Shown here one piece after another: positions 30,628 through 42,078 of a DNA stretch of 64,000 nt. Made by a program: the position numbers and the translations under genes. Origin of the DNA: Anomaloglossus baeobatrachus (taxonomy: Eukaryota; Chordata; Amphibia; Anura; Aromobatidae); NCBI RefSeq assembly GCF_048569485.1, contig NC_134355.1, positions 559,005,142-559,069,141 on the forward strand, in the 5' to 3' direction. Position 1 is the first letter of the stretch. Each line of letters opens with the position of its first letter. Below the pieces are notes generated by a model that saw only the letters and a program-made list of their open reading frames with translations, did no database searches and was not told the origin of the DNA.

Positions 30628-31498
30628 GGCTGGTTTCACACTACGTTTATTTAACATCCGTCCATAACGTTTTTTTAGCGGAAAAATGGATCCAGTGCAA
30701 ATGCGTTTTCACTTCAATGCATTTGCAATGGACTCGCGTCCACCTGCGTTCGCATGCGTTTGCGTGCGTTAGACACAGGATCCGTACTTTTGCGTTATTT
30801 TAACATGTTTCAAAAACGCTACTTGTAGCGTTTTTTACCTTTGTCAAAATAACGCATCTCACAGGATCCTTCACATTGCGCCGCGAGCTGCAATGCATTT
30901 CAATGAGCGCTGGATCCTGCCTAGCAGAATGCGTTGAGTTGCATTGTAACAGGATCCTGCTTTTGTACTGAGCATGCCCAGAAAGTACTGAGCATGCCCA
31001 GAACCAGTCTCGCGTGATCTGTCTCTCTCTCCTCCTCCCTCCCTCACCCTCTCTCTCTCTCTCTCTATCTCTGTCTTTCCCCCTTCCTCTCCTCCCTCTC
31101 TCTCCCACCTGAGAGCTGCGGACACTCGTAACCAAGGTAAATATCGGGTAACCACTTCTCTTAGTTACCCGATGTTTACATTGGTTACGTGTGCAGACAG
31201 CCCTGCTCCTAGCAGCTGCAGACACTCGTAACCAAGATAAATATCGGGTATCCAAGCCCGATGTTTACCTTGGTTACGAGCGTCTGCAGCTGTCAGAAGC
31301 CGGCTCCCAGTCTGGCACGTTTAGTTCCCCTCACTCCCGATCACATGACTCCAATGCCCGCCCCTAAACATCCAGTGACAGGATCCTGCAAAATAACAGA
31401 TGCGTTAGCATGCGTTTTTTGCTGTAAAAGCAGGATCCGCTTTTGCAGCCAAAAAACGTTCCTGACGCATGTTAAAAAAACGTAGTGTGAAACCAGCC
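30628..31498. mobile_element. Harbinger-like MITE in Tc1 element 2
   Basis: 871 bp with near-perfect terminal inverted repeats starting GGCTGGTTTCACACTACG and flanked by TTA on both sides (30625-30627, 31499-31501). A 3-bp TWA duplication fits PIF/Harbinger. Inside are a CT-rich low-complexity run (31015-31115) and two imperfect hairpins around ATCGGGTAACCA / TTACCCGATGTTTAC. No transposase. The minus-strand frames here are spurious. Confidence 0.8.
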
Positions 31499-31639
31499 TT
31501 ACATGTTGATGATTAATGAAAACCCAAAAGTCATTATCTCAGAAAATTAGAATTAACACAAAACACCTGCAAAGGCTTCCTAAGCATTTAAAATGGTCCC
31601 TTAATCTGGTTCAGTAGGCTGCACAATCATGGAGAAGAC

Positions 31640-32325
31640 TGCTGACTTGACAGACTTGTGTCAAGCCACTTAGGACCAATAGACAACACCAGAAGCGTCT
31701 TACCTGGGCCAAGAAGAAAAAGAACTGGAGTGTTGCTCAGTGGTCCAAGGTGTTGTTTTCAGATTAAATTAAATTTTGCATTTCATTTGGAAATCGCGGT
31801 CCCAGAGTCTGGAGGAAGAGTGGAGAGACCACAATCCAAGCTGCTTGAGGTCTGGTTTGAAGTTTCCACAGTCAGTGATGGTTTGGGGAGCCATGTCATC
31901 TGCTGGTGTAGGTCCACTGTGTTTTATCAAGAGCAAAGTCAGTGCAGCCGTCTACCAGGAAATTTTAGAGCACTTTATTCTATTCTCTGCCGACAAGCTT
32001 TTTGGAGATGGAAATTTTGTTTTCCAGCAGGACTTGGCACCTGTCCACACTGCCAAAAGTACTAATATCTGGTTTAATAACCACAGTATCACTGTGCTTG
32101 ATTGGCAGCAAACTCACCTGACCTAAACTCCAGAGAATCTATGGGGTATTGTCAAGAGGAAGATGAGAGACACCAGACCCAACAATGCAGATGAGCTGAA
32201 GGCTGCTATCAAAGCAACCTGGGCTTCCATAACACCTCAGCAGTGCCACAGGCTGATCGCCTCCATGCCACGCCGCATTGATGCAGTAATTCATGCAAAA
32301 AGAGCCCGGACCAAGTATTGAGGCA
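31640..32325 (+). pseudogene. Tc1-like transposase of element 2, broken
   Basis: Readable blocks: TWAKKKKNWSVAQWSKVLFSD near 31700, LKFPQSVMVWGAMSSAGVGPLCFIKSKVSAAVYQEILEHF near 31860-31975 (the VMVWG block), FVFQQDLAPVHTAKST near 32030 (second catalytic Asp in QQD), ITVLDWQQTHLT (usually DWPANSPDLNP), then ENLWGIVKRKMRDTRPNNADELKAAIKATWASITPQQCHRLIASMPRRIDAVIHAKRARTKY to about 32320. Frameshifts and stops (for instance CTAA near 32123) break it into several frames. The DNA-binding N-terminus is mostly absent. This is a DDE transposase of the Tc1/mariner group. Confidence 0.88.
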
Positions 32326-32419
32326 TTTACTGTACAGACTTTTCAGTAGGTGCCAACATTTCTGAGTTAAAAATCATTTCTCTGACACCTCATTGGGGGA
32401 CACAGGACCATAGGTGTTA

Positions 32420-32798
32420 GGCTATGTGCCCACGCTACAGGATTTACCGCGGATTTACCGCGGATTTTGCCGCGGATTTACCGCGGATTTGCCAAAAATC
32501 TGCAGCAGCAGCACTTCCAAGCCATTTCAATGGCATTTTGGAAATGCTGTGCCCATGCTGCGGATTTTTCCGCGGCGGATTTGCCGCGGATTTTGATCCG
32601 GAAAAATCTGCAGCATGTCAATTGTTTGGTGCAGATTTGGTGCGGATTTTTGGCTTTGAATGGGGAAAAAAAAAAAAAAAATCCGCATCAAAATCCGCGG
32701 CAAATCCGCGGTAAATCCGCGGGTGCGGATTTGCCGCGAAAGTCGCGGATTTTCAGGCAAAAAAATCCGCAGGGCCATTCTAGCGTGGGCACATAGCC
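32420..32798. mobile_element. Harbinger-like MITE rich in CCGCGGATTT
   Basis: 379 bp, terminal inverted repeats GGCTATGTGCCCACGCTA, TTA on both sides (32417-32419, 32799-32801). The interior is an array of CCGCGGATTT/AAATCCGCGG decamers in both orientations, giving a strongly self-complementary strand. No coding sequence. Confidence 0.85.
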
Positions 32799-32819
32799 TT
32801 ATGCTGCCTATCCATAGGA

Positions 32820-34100
32820 GGACACTAAGTAGATGCAAAAGCATAGCTCCTCCTCTGCAGTATACACCCCCTGGCCGGGCCAGGCAACCTCAGTTTTAGC
32901 TTAGTGTCTGTAGGAGGCACATCCTTTCAAGGTTGTGTTATTTTTTGAGGGCGATGGTTTCCCTTTGGGACGGATCTCCCAATACCATCAACGAGCGGGA
33001 ACGCGGAGTGTTGCCTCCACGTACCCCCTCCTGCGACGCTGGATCCTGGGCTGCCTTTTACTGGACGACGGGTCCCACAGACACCGATTTTCCAGAGCCC
33101 AGGGCAGAGGCACAATTCCTCAGCCCCTCTTTGCAGGCTCTGAGTTGAACATGGCACCTGTGTGGCCGGACACAGCAAGCTGACTCTGCTATTTCCACTG
33201 CCTGGACTGAGGCAGTGTTGGGGTGAGATCCCCCCTGACTGGTTTCCCAGACAAAGGGAGAAAATACGGTGCAGGGAAGGCTCCCAGGACTACTGAATTT
33301 ACAGTATTTATTAGGAGAAAGTCCCTTGCTGATTGCAAAGAGGAGAGCCCAAGGGATCCTGAACACACAGTGTTAATTTTTCTCTAGCTGCGTGCTGGCT
33401 GGAGGAGGGGGAAGTCCCTCACTGTTTGCAGAAAATCCTGGACAGATAATTTACTGGTGGCGGGGGGAGGGCCCAGAGCTCAGGAACTCACACTGTTTAT
33501 TTGCTCTGCTTATTTGCTCTAGCTGCGTGCTCTGATTGCAGGAAAGCCGGCAGAGATAATCCTCCAGTGACAAGCTGTGTGCTGACTGGAGGGAGGGGGA
33601 GAAAAACTGTCACAGAAGATCCCTTCCCACCGTTTTTTGCTACCAACAGCAGGGGGGCACACTGATTTCTTCTAAGCGTTCTTTTAGCGCTAAGCCCCGC
33701 CCCGCGGGCCGCGATAAGCCCCCCCCCAGGAAAGCGTGCGAAGTTCTCCACAGAGCTTACTCCTTCCTGAGAGCGCAGGGCCATCGGCTGATTCTGGTGA
33801 GGTACTTGCTTCACTTGCAGCTCTGCTGAGCATTGCTCCCCCTCCTGGCATACTCCTATTAGGAACATGCAGAATTCTAAGGGCACTAAGAGATTATTCA
33901 GCCTGCACTACCTGCCACTCTGAGCTACCACGTAAACACACCTCTTCTCTGTGAGTCCTGTACCCCTATAGCCCCCCAAGAACCCCCCGCCACCACCGTC
34001 AGCCCACCGGAATGGGCACAGTTTCTGTTCCAATCCATGGAAAACCTGTCACAGAACCTGGTTCTGGCTATATAATGTCGTCCTCCACACCCTTCTGGGC
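32820..34100. other. 5' untranslated region of DIRS D
   Basis: No gene recognised. Small frames on both strands are unconvincing. The first 100 bp (32840-32890) are inverted relative to the 39005-39046 / 47674-47730 part of D, as expected for the outer inverted repeats. Confidence 0.5.
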
Positions 34101-34132
34101 CCCTGGACGGAACGCAGCCTGAGGATACCCCT

Positions 34133-35834
34133 ATGGAGGATCTTTCTGAGGTAATCCGGGCACATGCTTCACCAGTTGCAGGGATCAGGAAAAGAGCACG
34201 TGGCCGGGTGTCTCCAGCACTCTCTCATGGCCCCCATGGCTCTCCCTCGGGAGCACACAGGGCAGGCTCTCCCACACGCTCCACGGCTTCTGAAGAGCTG
34301 GAGGAGGGAGAATGCTGTTTGTACCAGGAGGATTCCTTGGTTTCAGCGTCCCCAGATGATTAAACTGCAATAGACTCCCTTATAGCAGCAGTCAACCAAA
34401 CTCTGCATGTGGAGGATCCCCCATCCACTACCACTGACCATGTGGTCTCCTTTAAGAGGGGAAGGAAACCCCAAAAGGTTTTCGCTGATAACCCAGAGTT
34501 TCAGGATATCCTCACAAAGCAAAGGGAGAAGCCTGACAGGCGCTTCGGTAACCAAAAACTCATGGAGTCCCGGTACCCTTTTGCCTCACCTGCCCCTAAG
34601 GGCTGGACCGATCCGCCCTCGGTCGACCCCCCCGGTCTCCCGCCTTGCCACAATGATGCTCCTGTCTTTACCCGATGGTTCCTCCATCAAGGACCCGACA
34701 GATAGACAGGTGTAGCACCTCACCCGCTCTGCTTTTGAGGCTGCGAGTTCCTCCCTCTTGCCCTCCTTTGCCTCTGTGTGGATCGCAAAGGCGATCTCGG
34801 TCTGGGCAGAATCCCTTAAGGCGGACTTTGCACGTTGCGACATCGCAAGCCGATGCTGCGATGTCGCACGCGATAGTCCCCGCCCCGTCGCAGGTACGAT
34901 ATCTTGTGATAGCTGGCATAGCGAAAATTATTGCTACGCCAGCTTCACATGCACTCACCTGCCCTGCGACCGTCGCTCTAGCCGGCGACCCGCCTCATAG
35001 CGACGTCACACGGCAGGCGGCCAATAGGAATGGAGGGGTGGAGATGAGCAGGATGTAAACATCCCGCCCACCTCCTTCCTTCCGTATAGCCACTGGCGGC
35101 AGGTAAGGAGATGTTCCTCGCTCCTGCGGCTTCTCACACAGCAATGTGTGCTGCCGCAGGAACGAGGAACAGCATCGTACCTGTCGCGGCAGCGTAATTA
35201 TGAAAAAGTCGGAGTCTGCAACGATGATACGATAACGACGCTTTTGCGCTCGTTCATCGTATCATCTAGGATTTACACACAACGATGTCGAAAGTGACGC
35301 CGGGTGTGCGTCACTTTCGATTTGAGCCCACCGACATCGCACGTGCGATGTTGCAACGTGCAAAGCCGCCCTTACACTTCGCTTGAGGAATCCCAGTTCA
35401 CTCATATCTTCACAGAGGGAACAGCTCAAATTGCCGCTGTGGCGGAGTACCTCATGCAGGCCTCCATGGACGCTGCTGCCTGCGCAGCGTTTGCCGCCTC
35501 AAATACCATAGCCATCCGCAGAGCTCTCTGGCTCAGACCATGGCGAGCGGACTCTGCCTCCAAGAAGTCTCTCACGGGCCTTCCCTTTTTTCCAGACCGA
35601 TGGTTTGGCGAACGTCTGGACAAGCTCATTTCTGACGCCACGGGAGGAAAGAGTACCTCCCTCCCCCAGCTGAAGTCCAGGACGACCTTCACCAGACGTC
35701 CACAGTCCTCGTTCCTCTCCTTCGGAACTCATTGGTTGGTCGACATCCCGTGCTGTCCCCGCCACCAGCCGCGACTTACCCAGGGACCGACCTTCTCAGC
35801 TCTCCCCGAAAACCACTTCGTCATGGCAGCCTAG
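34133..35834 (+). pseudogene. DIRS D gag-like ORF1 region, interrupted by a MITE
   Basis: Counterpart of ORF1 of A. The left part has an acidic, Ser/Pro-rich stretch (ERARGRVSPALSHG..., EELEEGE) and, in the next frame, FKRGRKPQKVFADNPEFQDILTKQREKPDRRF, alignable with LLDHADFRESIQKHDAHPERRF of A. The right part (after the MITE at 34819-35371) has IRRALWLRPWRADSASKKSLTGLPFFPDRWFGERL, alignable with LRRALWLKDWKADAGSKKCLTSLPL of A. The region is broken. Confidence 0.75.
34819..35371. mobile_element. Harbinger-like MITE in DIRS D ORF1
   Basis: About 553 bp with terminal inverted repeats around GGCGGCTTTGCACGTTGCGACATCGC and TTA flanks (34816-34818, 35372-35374). Its interior (a GCTCCTGCGGC / GCCGCAGGAACGAGGA hairpin, CGACGTCACACGGCAGGCGG) is shared, in opposite orientation, with the MITE at 62705-63266, so they are relatives. 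Confidence 0.82.
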
Positions 35835-37540
35835 ACCGAAACAGTCCAGGATTAGGGAGACTCGTCCACGATGTTTTCCCCCCTCATGACTCCTTCGGCG
35901 CCCCAGAAGACACACTCATTGTAGGAGGTCGACTGCGGCTCTTTCAACACATCTGGGCTGCCGCCTCAGACGACAAATGGGTGCGAGACCTTGTGTCTTC
36001 CGGTTTCTCAGCAATCCTCTCGCTCCAAACAGCAGGAGTGATAATACCTGTCCCGGACGAAGAGAAGTTCAGGGGTTTTTATTCCAACCTCTTTGTGGCC
36101 CCCAAAAAGGATGGGTCAGTTCGACCCATCCTGGACCTCAAACACCTGAACAAACATGTGCACGTATGCAGTCCCTAAGGTCCATTATTGCATCCATAGT
36201 TGAAGGGGAATTCCTCGCCTCCATAGACATCAAGGACGCATACCTGCACATACCCATCGCCCCAGATCACCAAAAAGTTCCTCCGCTTCGCAGTTCAGGA
36301 CTCCCACTTTCAATTCGTAGCTCTACCCTTCGGCCTTGCCACCGCACCAACGGTCTTCACCAAAGTCATGGCGGCCGCCATGAGCGTCCTTCACGCCAGG
36401 GGAATAGTCGTTCTCCCTTACTTGGATGACCTCCTCATCAAGGCCCCCTCCTTCCGCGACTGCTCAACCAGCGTACAGATCACTGTGGACACCCTATCCC
36501 GCTTAGGGTGGCTAGTGAATCTAGACAAATCATCCCCGATCCCATCACGATCCATCACCTTCCTGGGCATGTCCCTGGACACCCGTCTGGGCTTGATCTA
36601 TCTCCCCCTGGACAAGGCGATCGCTCTTCAATGAGCGGTACGCTGCCTTCTACGTCCTCCGTCTCACTCCATTCGATTCAGCATGAAGGTGCTCGGCAGG
36701 ATGGTGGCGGCTATGGAAGCAGTACCCTTTGCTCAACTGCACCTCCGCCCACTGCAGCTAGCCCTTCTAGCGGCCTGGGACAAGAGCCCCTTCTCCCCGG
36801 ACAGACATCTTCACCTGACGCCTTCAGTCAGGTACGCACTCCGCTGGTGGCTTCGGTCCTCATCCCTATCGAAGGGGAGATCTTTTCTCCCAGTGAACTG
36901 GCTGATCCTGACCACGGATGCCAGACTCCTAGGCTGGGGAGCAGTGTACCGGCACCACACTGCTCAAGGACGTTGGACGCCCCAGGAGTCTTCCCTACCC
37001 ATAAACATCCTGGAAATCTGCACGATCTTCCTCGCGCTCAGGGCGTTCTGCCCTCTGTTAGCGGGTCATCAGATTCGAGTCCAATCGGACAATGCGACAG
37101 CTGTAGCCTACATCAATCGGCAGGGGGACACCTGCAGCAAGGCAGCTTATCTCGAGGCCCACAGGATCCTCAGCTGGGCCGAATCGACAGGGTCAGTAAT
37201 ATCAGCGGTACACATACCGGGGGTAGAGAACTTGGCAGCAGACTTTCTAAGTCGCCAAGGCCTGGCCACCGGAGAATGGTCTCTCAACCCAGATGTGTTC
37301 CTACACATCTGCACTCGCTGGGGCACACCAGACGTGGACCTAATGGCCTCAAGGTTGAATGCAAAGGTACCCGCGTTCATAGCCAGGTCACACGACCCGC
37401 AGTCCATCGGCGCGGATGCTCTAGTCTGCTCCTGGCACCAATTCCGCCTGCCTTACATATTTCCACCTCTACCTCTGCAGCGGGTAATCAGGAAGATCAA
37501 GGCAAAGGGAGTCCCGGTGATACTGATAGCACCGGACTGA
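35732..37540 (+). pseudogene. DIRS D reverse transcriptase / RNase H, broken
   Basis: In order: IPVPDEEKFRGFYSNLFVAPKKDGSVRPILDLKHLNKHV (about 36040-36165), ASIDIKDAYLHIPIAPDHQ, VLPYLDDLLIKAP (36410-36450, the active-site box), MKVLGRMVAAMEAVPFAQLHLRPLQ (36683 on), RNase H blocks LTTDARLLGWGAVY and VQSDNATAVAYINRQGD, then ENLAADFLSRQGL and DVDLMASRLNAKVPAF. The layout and the motifs match A closely. Pieces lie in more than one frame, so the gene is broken, but similarity to A is high, hence not very old. Confidence 0.9.
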
Positions 37541-37679
37541 CCCAGGCACGCCTGGTACGCCGAATTAGTACAAATGCTCGTAGACGTACCGTGGCGCCTT
37601 CCACACATCCCAGACTTGCTGACCCAAGGGCCCATTTCCCATCAGAACTCCAGAGCCCTGAAGCTGACGGCATGGCCAT

Positions 37680-38695
37680 GGAGACCTGGGTATTAACAAG
37701 AGCAGGATTCTCCCCCGCGGTTATCTCCACCATGATCAGCGCCCGAAAGCCTGCTTCATCCCGCATTTACCACCGTACGTGGAAAATCTTCCTTTCATGG
37801 TGCAGGGAAACTAACGTCCAGCCTCTGCCTCTGGCCATCCCCAGAATTCTCGATTTTCTGCAGGTTGGCTCTCAGTTCCCTTAAAGGGCAGGTCTCAGCG
37901 CTCTCAATCTTCTACCAATGCCGTCTGGCTCAAAAACCGCAGGACAAGACCTTCCTCCAGGGCGTTTTCCCATCTAGTTCCCCCGTAAAAACTGCCGCTG
38001 GACCCATGGGACCTCAATCTCATTCTGGACGGTTTCCAGAGGTCCTCCTTTGAACCTCTCAAGTAATCCTCCCTTGCTCTTCTGTCCTGGAAGGTAACAT
38101 TCCTGGTGGCAATTACGTCCATCAGACGGGTTTCGGAGCTAGCAGCACTCTCTTGCCGCGAGCCTTTTCTGATTTTTCACCAGGACAAGGTGGTTCTGCG
38201 CCCCCTTCCGGATTTTCTTCCAAAGGTTCTTACCCAGTTTCATTTGAACGAGGACATTGTTCTGCCTTCCTTTTGTCCACACCCAGTTCATGGGGTGGAA
38301 AGGTTTCTGCATTCGTTAGACCTCGTCAGAGCTCTCAGATATTACATATCCAGGACAGCCCCCTTTAGGAAAACGGACTCTTTGTTCGTCATTCCTGAGG
38401 GGCCTAAGAAGGTACAGGCAGCTTCAAAGGCGACTCTGGCTCGCTGGATTCGCTCTGCGATCCAGGAAGTCTACCGCTTGCACCTCAAGCCCATTCCTAG
38501 TGGGCTGCGGGCTCATTCCACACGAGCAGTTGGCGCTTCGTGGGCCATTCGGCATCAGGCTTCAGTTTAACAAGTGTGTAAGGCTGCGACCTGGTCTAGC
38601 CTACATACGTTTTCAAAGCATTACAGAGTCCATACCCAGGTTTCAGCTGAGGCAAATCTGGGTAGGACAATTCTGCAAACGGCAGTAGAGCACCT
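37680..38695 (+). pseudogene. DIRS D tyrosine recombinase, broken
   Basis: SSRIYHRTWKIFLSWCRETNV (about 37755), ITSIRRVSELAALSC (about 38110), FRKTDSLFVIPEGPKK, GLRAHSTRAVGASWAIRHQAS (about 38500) and CKAATWSSLHTFSKHYRVH (about 38577) reproduce the recombinase of A, including the R, H-x-x-R and Y positions. It is spread over more than one frame, so broken. Confidence 0.9.
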
Positions 38696-38795
38696 TCTCT
38701 CAGTTGGTTCTCCAGGGTGTCTGGGACTGGTTCCTAGTCATTGGGTTGCGTTGTCTTTTTATTTTTCCCATCCATGGACTGCTTTAGGACGTCCC

Positions 38796-38890
38796 ATGGT
38801 CCTGTGTCCCCAATGAGGCGTCAGAGAAAAACGGATTTTTGTGTACTCACCGTAAAATTGTTTTCTCTTAGCCATCATTAGGGGACACAG
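38796..38890. repeat. DIRS D internal complementary region
   Basis: The first part (CCAATGAGGCGTCAGAGAAA) is the reverse complement of the 5' edge at 32377-32396; the second (ACGGATTTTTGTGTACTCACC ... CTTAGCCATCATTAGGGG) is that of the 3' edge at 47755-47812. Both edges of D are in the window, so the circle-junction logic can be checked directly. Confidence 0.9.
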
Positions 38891-39046
38891 CACCCACCCT
38901 GTTGCCCTTTTGGGCCTTGGTTCTCTCAGTACCTTATTTGGTTGACTCTTTTTTTCTCATATTCCTCTTTTGAGGTAAGTTTTTACTGGCTTTTTCTCCT
39001 ACTGCTTGTGTACTAAAACTGAGGTTGCCTGGCCAGGGGGTGTATA

Positions 39047-40189
39047 TGTGGCACCCCAGAGTTCAGTTGCCACAAATATACCTGTACCTGGGCAGGGAAG
39101 GATCTCCACATTAGGTAATCCCACATACAACATTTACACTCCAAGCCTGGAGGGGGAGCTCTATAAGTCGAGTTCAGGTGAGGTCCCCTTTAAATCCAGG
39201 TTTGGAGGCGGAGTCAGAGAGACAGTTGACAGTTGGAGAAATGGAGACTGTGCGAGCAGTGAGTGAGGGAAGACATCAAAATGGAGAGGGCAGTGCTTAG
39301 CCCGCACAAGTAACTGTGTGACCGCCTGAGGAATCAAGAGTGAGGCAAAAGAGGAGAGACCGGGGAGGTGGAGCCTGACCGGTTCATCCCCAAGGAACAG
39401 CGCTGATTATCAGACACCGACCGGCATCTGAGATTGTGAGGGATCTAATCTGCCCAGCAATAAAGACCGGGGGCCAGGGAGACTGCAGATCTCCTGGCCG
39501 CAGCAGCACCTGAAGGCAAAGCCGCTACACAGAGCTTAGGGACCGCAGTGAGTACAGCAGTGCTCTTAGAGAAGCTCCCGCCGCCTGCCTTACAGGTGAA
39601 GACAGTGAGAGAGGGACAAGGTATAGCTACAGGCAGCCTAGTACCAAGGAGAAACAGCACAGCAGGGAGGCCACACAACTGACCTGGTGCAGAGATCCTG
39701 AACTGTTCCCAGATTAACCAAAAACTGTATCATCAGAAACTGAACCCATTTTTAATAACACCTGCAAGTAAAATCTGGTCAGAGTTAATGAATTGGTGTG
39801 ACGCACTTTATTTCTTTCATCTGAGGAGCCATAGGCTGCTGCACTAAAGTGACAGTTGAAAAGGCTGTGAAGAAAAACCGCCATATCTGTGTACTACTAA
39901 AACTGCCCTGGGGACCCCGCTTCACCTACGGGAAGCGTAAACAACTGGCTGCCTAACCATCACCCCAGAGGTCTGACCTGCAGCCCCAGTAACCATACTG
40001 GAACCGTAGGTGGCGTCACAAAATACTTTTATTTATTTATTTAATTTTTTTTATTATTTTTTTTTTTTATTTTTATTATTTATTGACTTTCAGCGACCAC
40101 CAGGGCCACGGAACCAGGCACAGGCCCCGTGACATAATCCCATTAACCAACACCCGGAACCGAGTACCCCACGGCCCTGGGGCGGGTCA
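39047..40189 (+). repeat. Gypsy 5' LTR
   Basis: 1143 bp. It contains a T-rich tract near 40028-40082 and AATAAAGACC near 39460 (a possible polyadenylation signal). Confidence 0.95.
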
Positions 40190-40320
40190 GCTTTTGGCGT
40201 CATGAACAGGATCTGGACAAGGCCCAGTAACCCTGGGTAACGTGTGCCTTGAAAACTGTTTAATAACTGAACTTTGCCGCCATTTTGAGCATTTGAAAAA
40301 CTAACTGCGCCACAGTGAGG

Positions 40321-42078
40321 ATGGAGATGCAAGGCGATGCTGATGCCGCTGGAGCAGCTGCAGCACCTGAAGCTGTAGCCCCGATCATGCCGCTTGCTCT
40401 GCCGTATGTCCCAGGGGTGGCATGGTTACCGCAATATGCTGGGGAGCCCAATACCCTAGCTGAATTTAGAGAAAAGATGTGCAATTTCCTGGATATATAC
40501 TCTATGACTGACAAGCAAAAAGTGTCTGTTTTGCTGGGGCAACTGACGGGTGCAGCAGAGCGAGAGGTTAAATCCTGGCTGAATACAGATAAAAGGACAA
40601 TAACCCAGATATTTGCTAATTTAAAAGCTGCTTTTGAAACTCGTACTGTAGCTGAGCTAAAGCTGGTGTCACACACAGCGACAACGACGTCGCTGCTACG
40701 TCACCATTTTCTGTGACGTTGCAGCGACGTCCCGTCGCTGTCGCTGTGTGTTACATCCAGCAACGACCTGGCCCCTGCTGTGAGGTCGCCGGTCGTTGCT
40801 GAATGTCCAGCTTCATTTTTTGGTCGTCACTCTCCCACTGTGACACACACATCGCTGTGTGTGACAGCGAGAGAGCGACGAAATGAAGCGAGCAGCGAGC
40901 AGGAGCCGGCATCTGGCAGCCTGCGGTAAGCTGTAACCAGCGTAAACATCGGGTAACCAAGGGAAGCCCTTTCCCTGGTTACCCGATATTTACCTTCGTT
41001 ACCAGCCTCCGCTCTTGCTGCCAGTGCTGGCTCCTGCTCTGTGCACATGTGGCTGCAGTACGCATCGGGTAATTAACCCGATGTATACTGTAGCAAGGAG
41101 AGCAGGAAGCCAGCGCTAAGCAGTGTGCGCGGCTCCCTGCTCTCTGCACTGTGACATGTAGCTGCAGCACACATCGGGTAATTAACCCGATGTGTACTGT
41201 ACCTAGGAGAGCAAGGAGCCAGCGCTAAGCGCGGCTCCCTGCTCTCTGCACATGTAGCACAGCGACGTTATGATCGCTGCTTCTGCTGTGTTTGACAGCT
41301 AAGCAGCGATCATAACAGCGACTTACAAGGTCGCTGTTACGTCACAGAAAATGGTGACGTAACAGCGACGTCGTTGTCGCTGTCGCTTAGTGTGACCCCA
41401 GCTTAATAATGAGGTTTTACAACTGCAAACAAAGGCCGCAGGATAGCATACGGGATTATGCATTGAACCTTCAGGAGGCGCTGCAGGCTGTAAAGCAGGT
41501 AGACCCTGAAAGTGCATGAGAGGAAGATAAAATGTTAATTGAACAATTTCTTGAGGGGCTACATTCACCAATTCATCAAACACAGCTGCGTCTATGGGTC
41601 ATGGAGCATCCGAGTCTAGACTTTGTAACTCTGAAGAACCGGGCCATTAGAGCACTGCGAGTCCCTGTGACTACAGACCCCGAACCTCAACCGCGGCAAG
41701 CCATCACCTCTCCCTCAGAGGTGGCGTCCCTTTCCTTAACTCCAGAAGAAATCAATGGGACAGACTGTAATACCTGGTGCCTCTGATGACTTGCGTTCCC
41801 AGGTACAGCAGCTGACAAAAGATGTGGCCATGCTCCTAAAGGCCATGCAACTCCAGCAGAAACCACAGTCGTCGGAGAGGATCCAGTTGGCTGACAGCCC
41901 TGAGGACATCCCATGGATGCGAGGAAGGAGGAACCCACCGCCCAGAGGAAGACCCAACGACCGCTACGACTCATCAGGACAGCCTATCTGCCGCCGTTGT
42001 AACGAGGCAGGCCACTTTGCCAGGTCATGTCCTTTAAACCAGCGACTCCTGGGGCAGCGGGCCGGCCAACCGGAATAA
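40321..42078 (+). pseudogene. Gypsy gag region, interrupted by a MITE
   Basis: Starts at an ATG about 130 bp inside the LTR. The first part (to 40660) encodes a capsid-like N-terminal stretch with an Ala-rich leader and LPQYAGEPNTLAEFREKMCNFLDIY and AEREVKSWLNTD. After the MITE (40661-41403) come FYNCKQRPQDSIRDYALNLQEAL-like and EQFLEGLHSPIHQTQLRLW capsid helices, and a CCHC zinc knuckle (CRRCNEAGHFARSC, near 41990) at the C-terminus, the nucleocapsid part. It overlaps the start of the pol frame. Broken, as stated for the element. Confidence 0.85.
40661..41403. mobile_element. Harbinger-like MITE in the gypsy gag
   Basis: 743 bp, terminal inverted repeats AGCTGGTGTCACAC... / ...GTGACCCCAGCT, TAA on both sides (40658-40660, 41404-41406). 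Inner repeats around CATCGGGTAATTAACCCGATG and GTAACCAGCGTAAACATCGGGTAACC are shared with the MITE at 30628-31498. It is the most recent insertion of the nest. Confidence 0.88.

Noticed and set aside
30628-31498. 151-residue minus-strand Arg/Glu-rich frame
   Set aside because: It translates the CT/GA low-complexity run and the hairpins of a MITE.
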